64,000 bases of DNA. It comes from Alphaproteobacteria bacterium (GTDB lineage Bacteria > Pseudomonadota > Alphaproteobacteria > Acetobacterales > Acetobacteraceae). The position numbers were made by a program, and so were the translations under genes. Location of the stretch: the NCBI GenBank assembly GCA_016869715.1, contig VGDM01000010.1, positions 1 through 64,000 of the forward strand, read 5' to 3'. Numbering within the stretch: the first letter of the stretch is position 1; each line of letters starts with the position of its first letter. Of this stretch, positions 16,136-25,479 are shown one piece after another. The notes beneath the pieces are model-generated. The model worked only from the letters and a program-made list of their open reading frames with translations, made no database searches and was not told where the DNA came from.

Positions 16136-17965
16136 ATGCAAATTCGTAACGTCGCCATTATCGCCCATGTTGACCACGGCAAGACCACGCTGGTGGACAA
16201 GCTGCTGAGCCAAGCCGGTGCCTTCCGCGCCAATCAGCAGGTTGCCGAACGCGCGCTTGACCGCAACGATCTGGAACGCGAACGGGGCATTACCATCCTC
16301 GCCAAATCCACCGCCGTGGAATGGAAGGGTGTGAAGATCAACATCGTGGACACGCCTGGCCACGCCGATTTCGGCGGTGAGGTGGAACGCATCCTGTCCA
16401 TGGTGGATGGCGCGATTGTGCTATGCGATGCCGCTGAAGGCCCGCTGCCGCAGACCAAATTTGTGCTGACGAAGGCGCTCGCGCGCGGGCTGAAGCCGAT
16501 TGTGGTCATCAATAAGGTGGACCGCCAGGATGCCCGCCCGGATGAGGTGCATAACGAAGTCTTCGACCTTTTCGCCGCCTTGGGTGCGAGCGATGAGCAG
16601 CTTGATTTCCACACCCTTTTCGCTTCCGGCCGGCAGGGCTGGGCGGATTTGGAACTGGAAGGGCCGCGCAAGGATTTGTCGCCGCTGTTTAATCTGATCC
16701 TGTCCCATGTGCCGGAGCCCAGAGTGGATCTGGAAAAGCCCTTCGCCATGAATGCCTCCATCCTGGAGAGCGACAATTTCCTGGGCCGCATCCTGACCGG
16801 TCGTGTAGAACAGGGTGTTGCACGGCTGAATATGCCGGTGCGCGTGCTGCGCCAGGATGGCACAGTGGTGGAAAGCGGGCGGCTCACGAAGCTCATGACC
16901 TTCTCGGGGCTTGAGCGTGTGCCGGTGGATGAGGTGCACGCGGGCGATATCATCGCCATTGCCGGGCTTTCGGATGCGACGATCCCCGATACCATCGCCT
17001 CCCCTGAAGTGACGGAACCGCTGCCCGCGCTGCCGGTGGACCCGCCGACACTCGCCATGACCTTCCGCATCAATGACGGGCCGCTTGGTGGGCGTGAGGG
17101 CAAGAAGGTCACATCGCGGCAGATTCGCGAAAGGTTGTTCAAGGAAACCGAAGGCAATGTGGCGATCAAGGTGAAGATCAGCGAAGAAGTTGATGCCTTT
17201 GAAGTGGCCGGCCGCGGTGAATTGCAGTTGGGTGTTCTGATCGAAACCATGCGGCGTGAGGGGTTTGAACTCACCATCGGGCGCCCGCGCGTGCTGACGC
17301 GCGATAATCCCGAAACTGGTGAGCGTGGGGAACCCTTCGAAGAAGCCTTGATTGACGTGGATGAAAGCTATTCCGGCGTGGTGGTGGAGAAGATGTCGCT
17401 CCGCAAGGGCCAGATGCAAGATATGCGGCCTTCGGGCGGCGGCAAGGTGCGGCTGACCTTCCATATCCCGTCTCGTGGCTTGATTGGCTATCATGGCGAA
17501 TTCCTGACCGATACGCGCGGTACGGGCATGATGAACCGGCTATTCCTGGGCTATCGCCCCTGGGCGGGGCCGATTGAAGGCCGGCGCAATGGATCGTTGA
17601 TTTCCAGTTCGGATGGGGAAGCCATTCAATACGCGCTGTTCTATTTGCAGGAACGCGGCACGCTGTTCGTTGATCCCGGCGTGAAGGTTTATGTCGGCAT
17701 GATCCTGGGTGAGCATTCGCGCGACAATGATCTGGAAGTGAACCCGATCAAGGAAAAGAAGCTGACAAACATCCGCGCCGCCGGCAAGGATGAGGCGCTG
17801 CTGCTGATCCCACCGCGTAAAATGAGCCTGGAACAGGCGATTGCTTACATCGAAGATGATGAATTGGTTGAGGTGACGCCGGGTGCCATTCGGCTCCGCA
17901 AGCGCCACCTTGATCCGCATGAGCGCAAGCGCCATGCGCGTCGGGCGGAGAGCGAGGCGGCGTAG
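16136..17965 (+). CDS. typA: Translational GTPase TypA/BipA
   Basis: 609 residues, the standard length. It is a ribosome-binding GTPase of the EF-G class, involved in ribosome assembly and stress adaptation. GTPase motifs: G1 [10 protein letters not shown] (10-19), the switch [11 protein letters not shown] region, G3 DTPGHADF and G4 NKVD. The BipA-specific C-terminal region contains [20 protein letters not shown] and [18 protein letters not shown] terminator-like hairpin follows the stop. No defect is seen. Confidence 0.97.
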   Translation: MQIRNVAIIAHVDHGKTTLVDKLLSQAGAFRANQQVAERALDRNDLERERGITILAKSTAVEWKGVKINIVDTPGHADFGGEVERILSMVDGAIVLCDAAEGPLPQTKFVLTKALARGLKPIVVINKVDRQDARPDEVHNEVFDLFAALGASDEQLDFHTLFASGRQGWADLELEGPRKDLSPLFNLILSHVPEPRVDLEKPFAMNASILESDNFLGRILTGRVEQGVARLNMPVRVLRQDGTVVESGRLTKLMTFSGLERVPVDEVHAGDIIAIAGLSDATIPDTIASPEVTEPLPALPVDPPTLAMTFRINDGPLGGREGKKVTSRQIRERLFKETEGNVAIKVKISEEVDAFEVAGRGELQLGVLIETMRREGFELTIGRPRVLTRDNPETGERGEPFEEALIDVDESYSGVVVEKMSLRKGQMQDMRPSGGGKVRLTFHIPSRGLIGYHGEFLTDTRGTGMMNRLFLGYRPWAGPIEGRRNGSLISSSDGEAIQYALFYLQERGTLFVDPGVKVYVGMILGEHSRDNDLEVNPIKEKKLTNIRAAGKDEALLLIPPRKMSLEQAIAYIEDDELVEVTPGAIRLRKRHLDPHERKRHARRAESEAA

Positions 17966-17987
17966 GGCTACGGTTTGTTTTCGCCAA

Positions 17988-18027
17988 GGTGCCTCAAATG
18001 GTTTTAAGGCATCTTGGATAATTTTTT
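17988..18027 (+). terminator. Probable intrinsic terminator of typA
   Basis: A 7-bp stem (GGTGCCT pairing with AGGCATC through one G-T wobble, loop of about 12 nt) is followed 8 nt later by six Ts (18022-18027). It lies 23 nt after the typA stop. The gap between stem and T run makes it less than ideal. Confidence 0.45.
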
Positions 18028-18180
18028 GTCTGTTAGTGGCGTTGCAAATTCTTTCTACGCGACTGTTTTCAAATATATTACGCAATAAATTCTTTTTTCA
18101 AAAACGATATAGGTGTAATTACCTTAAATTCACAAACATCATAGCCTCCCGCTGTCCATGTTGTCAGGGCGGTCTTAAAA

Positions 18181-18558
18181 GTGAAATCTTTTTCGTTGGC
18201 CGCGCTTTCGTTGGTGGTTCTCACCGCTGCGTATGCGAGCCGTGCGCCGGCTCCGATGGCCGTGATGCAGAACGTAGATGACACGATGAGTTGTGAGGCC
18301 ATACAAGCTGAGGTCAACGCAAACACAAAGCGGATTGGAGAGTTGGGATCCGAACAAGGCGCCAAGGTCGCGCAGAACGTCGCTGCGGGCGTTGCCGGCT
18401 CTTTCTTTATTCTGCCTCTTTTCCTGATGGATTTCCAAAACGCGGCCGGCAAGGAAGAAGCTGCACTAAAATCGCGCAATGACTATCTCGCGAGCCTAGC
18501 ACGCCAAAGGTGCGCTCCACAGCCTACTGCTCAACCGGCTCGGGCGGTTCGCTCCTGA
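18181..18558 (+). CDS. Small exported protein with a central hydrophobic segment, unknown function
   Basis: 125 residues from GTG 18181. A signal sequence (KSFSLAALSLVVLTAAYASR) is followed by MSCEAIQAEVNANTKRIGEL, then EQGAKVAQNVAAGVAGSFFI with a hydrophobic stretch, and FQNAAGKEEAALKSRNDYLA. This pattern (Cys, coiled-coil helix, glycine-rich hydrophobic segment, second helix, Cys) occurs in small proteobacterial envelope proteins annotated only as hypothetical. The two Cys residues (in SCEA and RQRC) could form a disulfide. The gene sits just after an AT-rich stretch unlike the rest of the window, so acquisition by transfer is possible. No good Shine-Dalgarno sequence is seen. Confidence 0.65.
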   Translation: MKSFSLAALSLVVLTAAYASRAPAPMAVMQNVDDTMSCEAIQAEVNANTKRIGELGSEQGAKVAQNVAAGVAGSFFILPLFLMDFQNAAGKEEAALKSRNDYLASLARQRCAPQPTAQPARAVRS

Positions 18559-18613
18559 GGCCTAGCGCATCACGCGTGTCATAAGCGATTTTGGAGAATG
18601 GCAAGGGGCACCG

Positions 18614-19159
18614 CTACCTGGGCGCCCCTTCCCCAATCCGGTGCAACAACCGCCCACCATCGGCTAGGCCAATCACCACCAGAATCTCATCCGGGCGCGG
18701 GCCATCGCCCAGGCTGACCGTGATCGCGTCAAAATGCCCGCGCGACCAGACATCATCCTTATGGCCCAGCGGCAGATCAAGCGCGCTGCCAGGCCCGCCC
18801 ATTTTTGCCGAGGATGGTATGATCGCCGTACCCCCACCAATCGCCTCTCGCAGGGGCCGGCCAAGGGCCGGGTGCAGGATGGCGGCGGCATGTTCCAATT
18901 CCCCCGCCGCGCCGACAATCGCGCCCTTGCCATAGGAAATAGCGGGGCCGCCCAATAGCTTCACCAATTCCGGCGCGACTTGGGCGGAAAGCTTGGGGCC
19001 AATCTCCACCAGGGGCGACAAATCCGCCTGATAACGCCCGGCATAGGGATTGCCGATCAGGATGAGCGCCGCGGCGCGAATGATGGGGCGCGGGGCGGTG
19101 CGCCCGGCCTCCGCAAAACTTTCCTCACGCAGGTAAACGAGCTTGCGGATATCGGGCAT
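18614..19159 (-). CDS. Amino acid synthesis (DUF1185, AA_synth) family protein
   Basis: 181 residues. Family features are MPDIRKLVYLREESFAEAGR at the start, RAAALILIGNPYAGRYQADLSPL, GGPAISYGKGAIVGAAGELEHAAAILHP, and a C-terminal block ending RPDEILVVIGLADGGRLLHRIG. The family name comes from genomic association; the reaction is not established. Members often occur beside amidohydrolase or amino-acid catabolism genes. Here the neighbour across an intergenic region is a threonine aldolase on the opposite strand. Confidence 0.8.
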   Translation of the reverse strand: MPDIRKLVYLREESFAEAGRTAPRPIIRAAALILIGNPYAGRYQADLSPLVEIGPKLSAQVAPELVKLLGGPAISYGKGAIVGAAGELEHAAAILHPALGRPLREAIGGGTAIIPSSAKMGGPGSALDLPLGHKDDVWSRGHFDAITVSLGDGPRPDEILVVIGLADGGRLLHRIGEGAPR

Positions 19160-19330
19160 GGCGGTTCTCCCCTGCGGACTTCAGGCAAGAAGCCTCGCAG
19201 TTTTGGCCACGCCTAGGAAGCCAGCGCCACCCCCTGGCAGAAAGCCTCAGCACGTTGCATCCTGCGTAATCAGAGCCTTTCCGGTTCGCATCCGCTCCCC
19301 GGATACGCCCTAAAAGGTTTGTTTGCTCGC

Positions 19331-19370
19331 ATTTTCCGAGTCGCCAAGTGAGTCGACTTGGCTTGAAAAT
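19331..19370. repeat. Two-tier inverted repeat upstream of the threonine aldolase
   Basis: ATTTTC (19331-19336) pairs with GAAAAT (19365-19370), and inside it CCAAGT (19344-19349) pairs with ACTTGG (19356-19361) around a GAGTCG loop. It lies 26 bp before the ltaE start and could be a regulator-binding palindrome or an RNA hairpin in the leader. There is no T run, so it is not a terminator. Confidence 0.4.
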
Positions 19371-19395
19371 GCTCACCAGCTCAGGGAATACCGCC

Positions 19396-20463
19396 ATGGT
19401 CCATACTCCGAACCGTCCGCCGCCAGGTGCGCCGCCCGTGCACATCAACCTCTATTCCGATACGCAAACCCGCCCGACGCCGGCCATGAAGGAAGCCATG
19501 ATGCGCGCTGAAGTGGGCGATGAGCAGCATGGCGATGACCCGACGGTGCATGAGCTTTGTGACCGCATGGCCGCACTGATGGGCAAGGAAGCGGCGATGT
19601 ATTTGCCATCCGGCACCATGTGCAATGTCATCGCGATCCTGACGCATTGCCAAAAGGGTGATGAGGTGGTGGCGCATGAAACCAGCCACATCCTGCATAG
19701 CGAAGGCGGCACCCATGCCGCGCTGACCGGCGTGCAGATCATGCCGATGCGCGGGCCGAAGGGCATGTTCACTGCCGATGACCTCCGCGGCGCCATTCGA
19801 CCCAAAACCCGCTACACCCCGCCGCAGCGCCTGCTGGAAGTGGAACAAACCGCCAATATCGGCGGTGGTGCGGTTTGGCCGCTGGAACAACTCAACGCTG
19901 TAGCCGCCGTCGCGCATGGCGAGGGCTGGGCGACGCATATGGATGGCGCGCGGCTGATGAATGCCTGTGTCGCTGCCGGTGTGGCGCCCAACGATATGGT
20001 CGCGTCCTATGACAGTGTCTGGCTGGATTTCACCAAGGGGCTGGGCGCGCCGCTGGGTGCTGTGCTTTGCGGCAGCCATGAATTCATTGGTCGCGCCTGG
20101 CGTTGGAAGCAGCGCCTGGGTGGGTCCATGCGCCAGGGCGGCATTTGCGCCGCCGCCTGCATCTATGCGCTGGATCACAACATTGATCGGCTGGCCGAAG
20201 ACCACGCCAATGCCAAGGCGCTTGCTCGCGGCCTGGCGCAGATTGAAGGTGTCAAGGTGGAAGAACCGGAAACCAATCTGGTGTTTTTCGATATCAGCGG
20301 CACCGGCATGGATGTCGCCCGCTTGCAGGAAAAGCTGCAAATGCGCGGCATTGCGGTGAGCGGCCTGGGCGGGCGCGTGCGGGCATGTACGCATCTGGAT
20401 GTGACCGCGCCGATGATTGATAAGGCCGTCACCGAAATCCGCGCCGCACTGAAGGCGGCTTGA
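19396..20463 (+). CDS. ltaE: Threonine aldolase family PLP enzyme (low-specificity L-threonine aldolase)
   Basis: 355 residues from ATG 19396, with AGGGAA about 8 nt before it. It cleaves L-threonine or allo-threonine to glycine and acetaldehyde. The family opening NLYSDTQTRPTPAMKEAMM is followed by GDEQHGDDPTVHEL. The PLP-binding Lys is K214 in DFTKGLGAPLGAVLCG. HMDGARLMNA carries the cofactor-contacting Asp. Related beta-hydroxyaspartate or phenylserine aldolases share this fold, so exact specificity is open. The palindrome upstream may regulate it. Confidence 0.85.
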   Translation: MVHTPNRPPPGAPPVHINLYSDTQTRPTPAMKEAMMRAEVGDEQHGDDPTVHELCDRMAALMGKEAAMYLPSGTMCNVIAILTHCQKGDEVVAHETSHILHSEGGTHAALTGVQIMPMRGPKGMFTADDLRGAIRPKTRYTPPQRLLEVEQTANIGGGAVWPLEQLNAVAAVAHGEGWATHMDGARLMNACVAAGVAPNDMVASYDSVWLDFTKGLGAPLGAVLCGSHEFIGRAWRWKQRLGGSMRQGGICAAACIYALDHNIDRLAEDHANAKALARGLAQIEGVKVEEPETNLVFFDISGTGMDVARLQEKLQMRGIAVSGLGGRVRACTHLDVTAPMIDKAVTEIRAALKAA

Positions 20464-20473
20464 ATTTGCACTT

Positions 20474-20504
20474 GATCCGCCTGGGCCTGTAACCCAGGCA
20501 GATC
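20474..20504. terminator. Hairpin between convergent genes
   Basis: GCCTGGG (20479-20485) pairs perfectly with CCCAGGC (20493-20499) around a 7-nt loop, with flanking GATC on both sides. It lies between the ends of ltaE and the oppositely oriented dehydrogenase gene, a place where bidirectional transcription stops are common. It lacks a T run on either strand, so intrinsic termination would be weak. Confidence 0.35.
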
Positions 20505-20508
20505 AGCG

Positions 20509-21441
20509 CTAACCCTCAAAACGCAGCAGGGCCACGCGCTTGCCGAGTGCGAGCGCATCCAGTGTCATTTGCAGCGGTGTCAGATCGGCCTCGCTCTCAC
20601 CACGTCGCAGCAATTCGGCGAAGCGGGCATAGAGCATTGGGTATTCCGCCCGCACCTCCTGCACCGTCACCTTGCCGTCAATCACCAGCGTCCCACCGCT
20701 ATCGAGCAGCACCACGTCATGGCCGCAGCGCGTGATCATGTGCAGTTCACGCTGAGCCGGGCCGACATGACCCCAATTCGCCTGCAGCTCCAGCGGGCCG
20801 GCGCTGTCCAAGGCACCGAAGCGGATTTTGGCAGCAAGCGGGGCGGCGTGGTTCTCGGCGATATACAATTCCGCGCTCCGCACAAAAGGCGGTGGCGTGA
20901 ATAGCCGGCTGATCACCGACAGCGCATTGATCGCCATGTCGAAAACGCCAAGCCCATCAGCCTGCCAAATCCAATCCTGATCGGGGTGGTAGACGCGAAA
21001 ATCCTCATGCCAATCGACGCGTAGCCGGGCGAGGTGCTTATTGGCCAGAAATAGCCGTGCGGCTTCCACCGCGTGGTTGCATTGCGAATGCCAGGAGGCA
21101 TAGACAACACGCCCGCAGCGTGCCGCCAATTCTACCAGCGCCTCGGCCTCGCCCATTGTTGCAGCGGGCGGCTTTTCCAATAGGACATGCTTGCCCGCGA
21201 GTAGCGCATCACGCGCATTGGCAAAGCGCGCGGCTGGTGGCGTGCAGATCGCGACCGCATCCAACGCGCAAGCAGCGAGCATGGCCTGATGATCATTATG
21301 GATGGGCAAACCGGCAATGGGTTCCCCACCGGCAAGATCAGCAAGGCCAGCCAGGGTGAAATTTGCATCGGCCAGGATTGTCGGCACATGCTGCTTACGC
21401 GCGATCTGCCCCAAGCCTACAATACCGATGCGCGTCGCCAT
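20509..21441 (-). CDS. Gfo/Idh/MocA oxidoreductase, D-galactose 1-dehydrogenase-like
   Basis: 310 residues from ATG 21441-21439, preceded by AAGGGGG; the frame stays open upstream without similarity. An N-terminal Rossmann motif MATRIGIVGLGQIARKQHVP, then AICTPPAARFANARDALLAG and the family motif EKPPAATMGEAEAL, define the family. DWHEDFRVYHPDQDWIWQADGLGVFD resembles the substrate region of D-galactose 1-dehydrogenases, which make galactonolactone with NAD(P). Related aldose dehydrogenases such as L-arabinose dehydrogenase share these blocks. No other sugar genes are adjacent. Confidence 0.75.
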   Translation of the reverse strand: MATRIGIVGLGQIARKQHVPTILADANFTLAGLADLAGGEPIAGLPIHNDHQAMLAACALDAVAICTPPAARFANARDALLAGKHVLLEKPPAATMGEAEALVELAARCGRVVYASWHSQCNHAVEAARLFLANKHLARLRVDWHEDFRVYHPDQDWIWQADGLGVFDMAINALSVISRLFTPPPFVRSAELYIAENHAAPLAAKIRFGALDSAGPLELQANWGHVGPAQRELHMITRCGHDVVLLDSGGTLVIDGKVTVQEVRAEYPMLYARFAELLRRGESEADLTPLQMTLDALALGKRVALLRFEG

Positions 21442-21629
21442 AGCCGCCCCCTTCATCACACGCCCGTGATTTCCCTGCCGCCTTGGCCGTGTTGGGGCGC
21501 CTGGGCGAAGCTTATCCGAATTCAGGATGCCGCCCAGGGGCATGAGCGAGGTTTCAGACGCTGCTTTTGCTTGGTATGATGCACGAAGCCGAATGACCTG
21601 CGCATGATGCATCAGAACGAAGCCGGGCC

Positions 21630-23653
21630 GTGAAGCCTCCGCGCGCCATGCTGCGCAAGCGGCGGCTTTGGGCGTTCGCCGCTTGTGTTGGCGCGCTGTT
21701 GCTCGCGCCCTTCGCGTTGGATCGGCTATTTGCGCCCAATCTCACGCGCCTCCATAGCACGGGTGTCGAGGTGCAGGATCGTGACGGGCGCATCCTGTCT
21801 GTGCTGCCCGCACCGGGCGGCTTTTGGCGCTTGGCGACGCGGCCTGAGGATGTTTCGCCGATTCTGCTCGATCTGCTGATCGCGGCAGAGGATCGGCGCT
21901 TTTATGACCATGCCGGCGTTGATCCGCTGGCGCTAACCCGCGCGGCGGGGCAGCGGCTGCGCGCGGGGCGGGTGGTCTCGGGCGGGTCCACCATCACCAT
22001 GCAGGCGGCGAGGTTGTTGGAACCGCGCCCGCGCGGGCTGCGTGCCAAGGCGATTGAAATCTTCCGCGCCTTTGAATTGGAAGCGCGTTTCAGCAAGCCG
22101 GAAATCCTGGGCATCTGGCTGACGCTTGCCCCGCAAACCGGCAATATCGAAGGCATACGTGCTGGCGCGCTGGCCTGGTTTGGCCGACCCGCTAGCCGGC
22201 TTGATGCAGCGGAAGCCGCCTTGCTGATTGCGCTCGCGCGCCGCCCAGTAGCGCTCAGCCCTGACCCCAACGCGGAAGAGGCGCGCGCCGCGCGGGATGA
22301 TGTGCTGCGCCAGCGCGGGGCCGCGATGCTTTCCGCCGAGGATCAGGCGCTGGCGCCGGCCGCGCCCTTGCCCAATGCGCGGCTGCCCATGCCTGGCTTG
22401 GCGCCGCATCTCGCGCGGGAATTGGCGCGGCGCGGTGATACCCCCATCCGCAGCAGCCTGGATGCCGGGCTGCAACGCGCCAGCGAAAGATTGGCGCAGG
22501 AGGCGCTGGTGCGCCTGCCAGAACGCGCCAGCATTGCCCTGATCATCGCTGATCTGGCCACACGCGAGGCCCGCGCCTTGGTCGGTGGTGCCTTTGGCGC
22601 CGAAAGCCGCGCCGGGGCGCTTGATTTGACCCTCGCGATCCGCTCGCCCGGTTCTGCGCTCAAGCCTTTCCCGTATGCCATGGCCTTCGAACAGGGCTTG
22701 GTGCGGCCCGATACGCTGCTTTCCGATCTGCCGCGCCGCTTTGGCGCCTATGCATCAGAGAATTTCGATCGCGGTTTTGTGGGCCGCATCACAGCCGGCG
22801 AGGCTTTACGCCTTTCGCTCAACCTGCCCGCAGTCGCCTTATTGGATGGCATTGGGCCCGCGCGGTTTGCGGCATCGCACCGCTCAGCCGGGGCAGCGGC
22901 GGTGCTGCCGCGCGGGGTGGATGCGTCCCTGCCGCTGGCGCTCGGCGGTGCGGGGACAACGCTGCGTGACATGGTTGGGCTTTATGCGCTGCTCGGTGAT
23001 GGCGGGCGGGCGGGCTACGCTTCACGCCTGGGCCGGCACCACAGGGCGCGCCGGTTTTAGAAGCACGCGCCGCCGCCGTGACCGGGCTTTTGGTGCAGGA
23101 ATTTCCGGACGGCGGGCCGCGCGGCGTCGCGTGGAAGACCGGAACCTCCTGGGGTGGGCGGGATACATGGGCCTTTGGCTTTGATGGCCGGCATGTGGCC
23201 GGGGTCTGGGTGGGGCGGCCCGATGGCACGCCCATACCCGGCCTGACCGGGCGGGATGCGGCGCTGCCTATACTCGCGCGGGTTTTTGCGTTGTTGCCGG
23301 AAGCGCCGTTGGAACGCGCGCCAAGCCGCCCGGATGCGCCGATGGCGGCCCTGGGCAGCGATCCCTTGCGCCTGATCTTCCCCCCGCCCGGCGCGGTTCT
23401 GGCAGAAGGCGCGGGGCCGGTGGTGCTGCGCGTGGCGGGCGGGGGGCGGCCACTGATTTTTCTGGTGGATGGCGGGCCGCTCGCGCGGGATGCGGCGCGG
23501 CGCGAATTGGGCTGGACCCCGCCCGGCCCCGGCTTCTACCGCATTGCCGTGATGGATGCCGAAGGCGCGCTTGTTGCCGCCGATGTGCGGTTATCCGCCC
23601 CCGTCGCCCCGCGCGCGGAAGGCGCCCTTCTGCGCCTGACCCCCGCCGAGTGA
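21630..23653 (+). pseudogene. pbpC: Penicillin-binding protein 1C gene, frameshifted
   Basis: A GTG start at 21630, then a signal anchor and a GT51 transglycosylase domain with EDRRFYDHAGVD and SGGSTITMQAARLLEPRPRG. The transpeptidase domain follows with SALK (S342/K345). At 23001-23015, GGC(GGGC)x3, the frame goes wrong: the original frame ends after an unrelated 9-codon tail at 23060. The continuation LRFTPGPAPQGAPVLEARAA...WKTGTSWGGRDTWAFGFDG lies one frame over and runs to 23653. Restoring one GGGC unit rejoins them. The break separates SxxK from KTG, so the visible allele would lack transpeptidase activity. No alpha-2-macroglobulin partner gene is in the window. Confidence 0.8.
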
Positions 23654-23715
23654 ATCAGGGGCTTGCGCGCAAGGGGCGCTCGCCCGACCATAATGGCAGA
23701 AAGACGGAGCAGAGC

Positions 23716-24564
23716 GTGGCACAGTTCAAAGGCACTGAAAGATACGTCGCAACCCGAGAGCTGGAGGTTGCGGTCAATGCCGCGGTGGCGTTGGAACGCC
23801 CACTGCTGATCAAGGGTGAACCCGGCACGGGCAAGACCGTACTGGCGCAGGAAATCGCCAAGGCACTCGGCTATCCGCTGATTGAATGGCACATCAAATC
23901 CACCACCAAGGCGCAGCAGGGCCTTTATGAATATGATGCCGTCAGCCGGCTGCGTGATGGCCAGCTTGGCGATCCGCGCGTGCATGACATTGCGAATTAC
24001 ATTCTGCGTGGCAAGCTGTGGGAAGCCTTTGAAGCCGACCACCCGGTGGTGCTGCTGATTGACGAAATTGACAAGGCCGATATCGAATTTCCGAACGATC
24101 TGTTGTTGGAGATCGATCGCATGGAATTCTATGTCTATGAGTTGCGGCGGACGGTGAAGGCGCGGCATCGCCCCGTGGTCATCATCACCTCCAACAATGA
24201 AAAGGAATTGCCGGACGCGTTTTTGCGCCGTTGCTTCTTCCATTACATCCGCTTCCCGGATCGGGAGACGATGGAGAGGATCGTGCAAACGCATTTCCCG
24301 AATATCCGCCAGGATTTGCTGCGGGTGGCTTTGACGGTGTTCTTTGATGTACGCGGCGTGAATGAATTGAAGAAGAAGCCCGCCACATCCGAATTACTGG
24401 ATTGGCTGAAGCTGCTGATGATTGAAGACATGCCACCTGAGGCGCTGCGCAGCCAGGATGCTAAAACCGCCATTCCGCCGCTTTATGGCGCGCTGCTGAA
24501 GAACGAACAGGATGTGCATTTGTTTGAACGCCTGGCCTTCCTGACGCGGCGTCGTGGCGGCTAG
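23716..24564 (+). CDS. MoxR-family AAA+ ATPase
   Basis: 282 residues from GTG 23716, with GGAG at 6 nt. Walker A GEPGTGKTVL (34-43) and Walker B VVLLIDEIDKAD (about 111-122) are intact. IITSNNEKELPDAFLRRCFFHYIRFP is the sensor 1/arginine-finger region of MoxR proteins. MoxR ATPases act as chaperones that mature or activate metalloenzymes together with a von Willebrand factor A partner. That partner (25480-26658) is present but separated by an alpha/beta hydrolase gene. The sequence is closest in style to the CoxD-like group linked to molybdenum hydroxylases, although none is nearby. Confidence 0.88.
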   Translation: MAQFKGTERYVATRELEVAVNAAVALERPLLIKGEPGTGKTVLAQEIAKALGYPLIEWHIKSTTKAQQGLYEYDAVSRLRDGQLGDPRVHDIANYILRGKLWEAFEADHPVVLLIDEIDKADIEFPNDLLLEIDRMEFYVYELRRTVKARHRPVVIITSNNEKELPDAFLRRCFFHYIRFPDRETMERIVQTHFPNIRQDLLRVALTVFFDVRGVNELKKKPATSELLDWLKLLMIEDMPPEALRSQDAKTAIPPLYGALLKNEQDVHLFERLAFLTRRRGG

Positions 24565-24575
24565 GAAGGGCGATC

Positions 24576-25466
24576 ATGTTCGTCACCGTCAATGGTGCCT
24601 GGATCTATTTGGATGTCGAAGGCGCCAGGCTAGTGCCAGACGGGACGCGCATGCGTGCAAAGCCGACGGTCGTGCTGCTGCATGGCGAGCCGGGCTTCGA
24701 CCATTCCATCTATAACCCGGCCTTTTCCGCACTCGCGGACGCGGCGCAGTTGATCTATGTCGATCTGCGCGGCAGCGGCCGCAGCGGTGGCGACCATCCG
24801 CAGGAATGGAACCTCGCGCAATGGGGCGACGACGTGAAGGGGCTCTGCGACGTGCTCGGCATTAAGCGCCCCATCGTGCTCGGCACCTCCTTCGGCGGCT
24901 TCGTGGCGCAGGCCTACGCCACCCGCCATCCGGCACACCCCGCGGCGCTGGTGCTTGCAAGCACCGCGGCTAGGATCGGTTTCGACGTCGTGTTCGAGGC
25001 CTTTGAGCGGCTCGGCGGGACCGAGGCGCGGCAGGTGGCAGAAGCCTACTGGTGGAATCTTGGCGACGCCACGCGGGTCAGGTACTTTGCCGTCTGTCTG
25101 CCGCTCTATCGAGCGAAGCCGCCGCAGGACGACGCAATGCGCCAACGCGCCATTGTGCGCAATGCTCTCGCGATACACTTCAACGGGCCACGCAACGAGC
25201 ATGGCCGGATGGATTTCCGCCCGCTGCTTCGCACCATCCGCTGCCCGTTGCTGGTCATGGCAGGCGACCGCGACCCTATCACGCCGATGGCGTTCAGTGA
25301 GGAGATGACCGCGCATCTGCCACCGCACCTCATTCGCTTCGAACGTTTCACGGGATGCGGGCACGGCGTGCAGGCGGACGACTCGGTGCGCGCCTTTGCT
25401 GTGCTGCGGGACTTCATCCGCGAGGTTCATGCGAGCAAGGTCGCCGTCAGCGGCGTGGTCGCCTAG
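24576..25466 (+). CDS. Alpha/beta hydrolase, proline iminopeptidase-like, probably acquired
   Basis: 296 residues. The oxyanion region HGEPG is at 36-40, the nucleophile elbow GTSFGG has S105, the acid is in AGDRDPITP (about 230) and the catalytic His is in GCGHGVQ. The fold is clear but the substrate is not; proline iminopeptidases, epoxide or ester hydrolases share it. The gene lies 11 bp after MoxR and 13 bp before the VWA partner, splitting a normally adjacent pair. Its Asp codons are 16 GAC to 3 GAT, against about 6 GAC to 12 GAT in the MoxR gene, suggesting separate origin. Confidence 0.85.
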   Translation: MFVTVNGAWIYLDVEGARLVPDGTRMRAKPTVVLLHGEPGFDHSIYNPAFSALADAAQLIYVDLRGSGRSGGDHPQEWNLAQWGDDVKGLCDVLGIKRPIVLGTSFGGFVAQAYATRHPAHPAALVLASTAARIGFDVVFEAFERLGGTEARQVAEAYWWNLGDATRVRYFAVCLPLYRAKPPQDDAMRQRAIVRNALAIHFNGPRNEHGRMDFRPLLRTIRCPLLVMAGDRDPITPMAFSEEMTAHLPPHLIRFERFTGCGHGVQADDSVRAFAVLRDFIREVHASKVAVSGVVA

Positions 25467-25479
25467 GGAGACCGGCACG

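Noticed and set aside
16234-17494. Two long minus-strand open frames opposite typA
   Set aside because: Their composition is low in hydrophobic residues and rich in Arg/Ser/His, and typA is intact on the plus strand.
21560-21625. Near-repeat ATGATGCA...CGAAGCC before pbpC as an operator
   Set aside because: The two copies are short and imperfect, and no symmetric structure supports binding.
23650-23715. ATG at 23650 overlapping the end of pbpC as the MoxR start
   Set aside because: GTG at 23716 has GGAG at correct spacing and matches the usual MoxR start; the upstream 22 residues are unlike the family.
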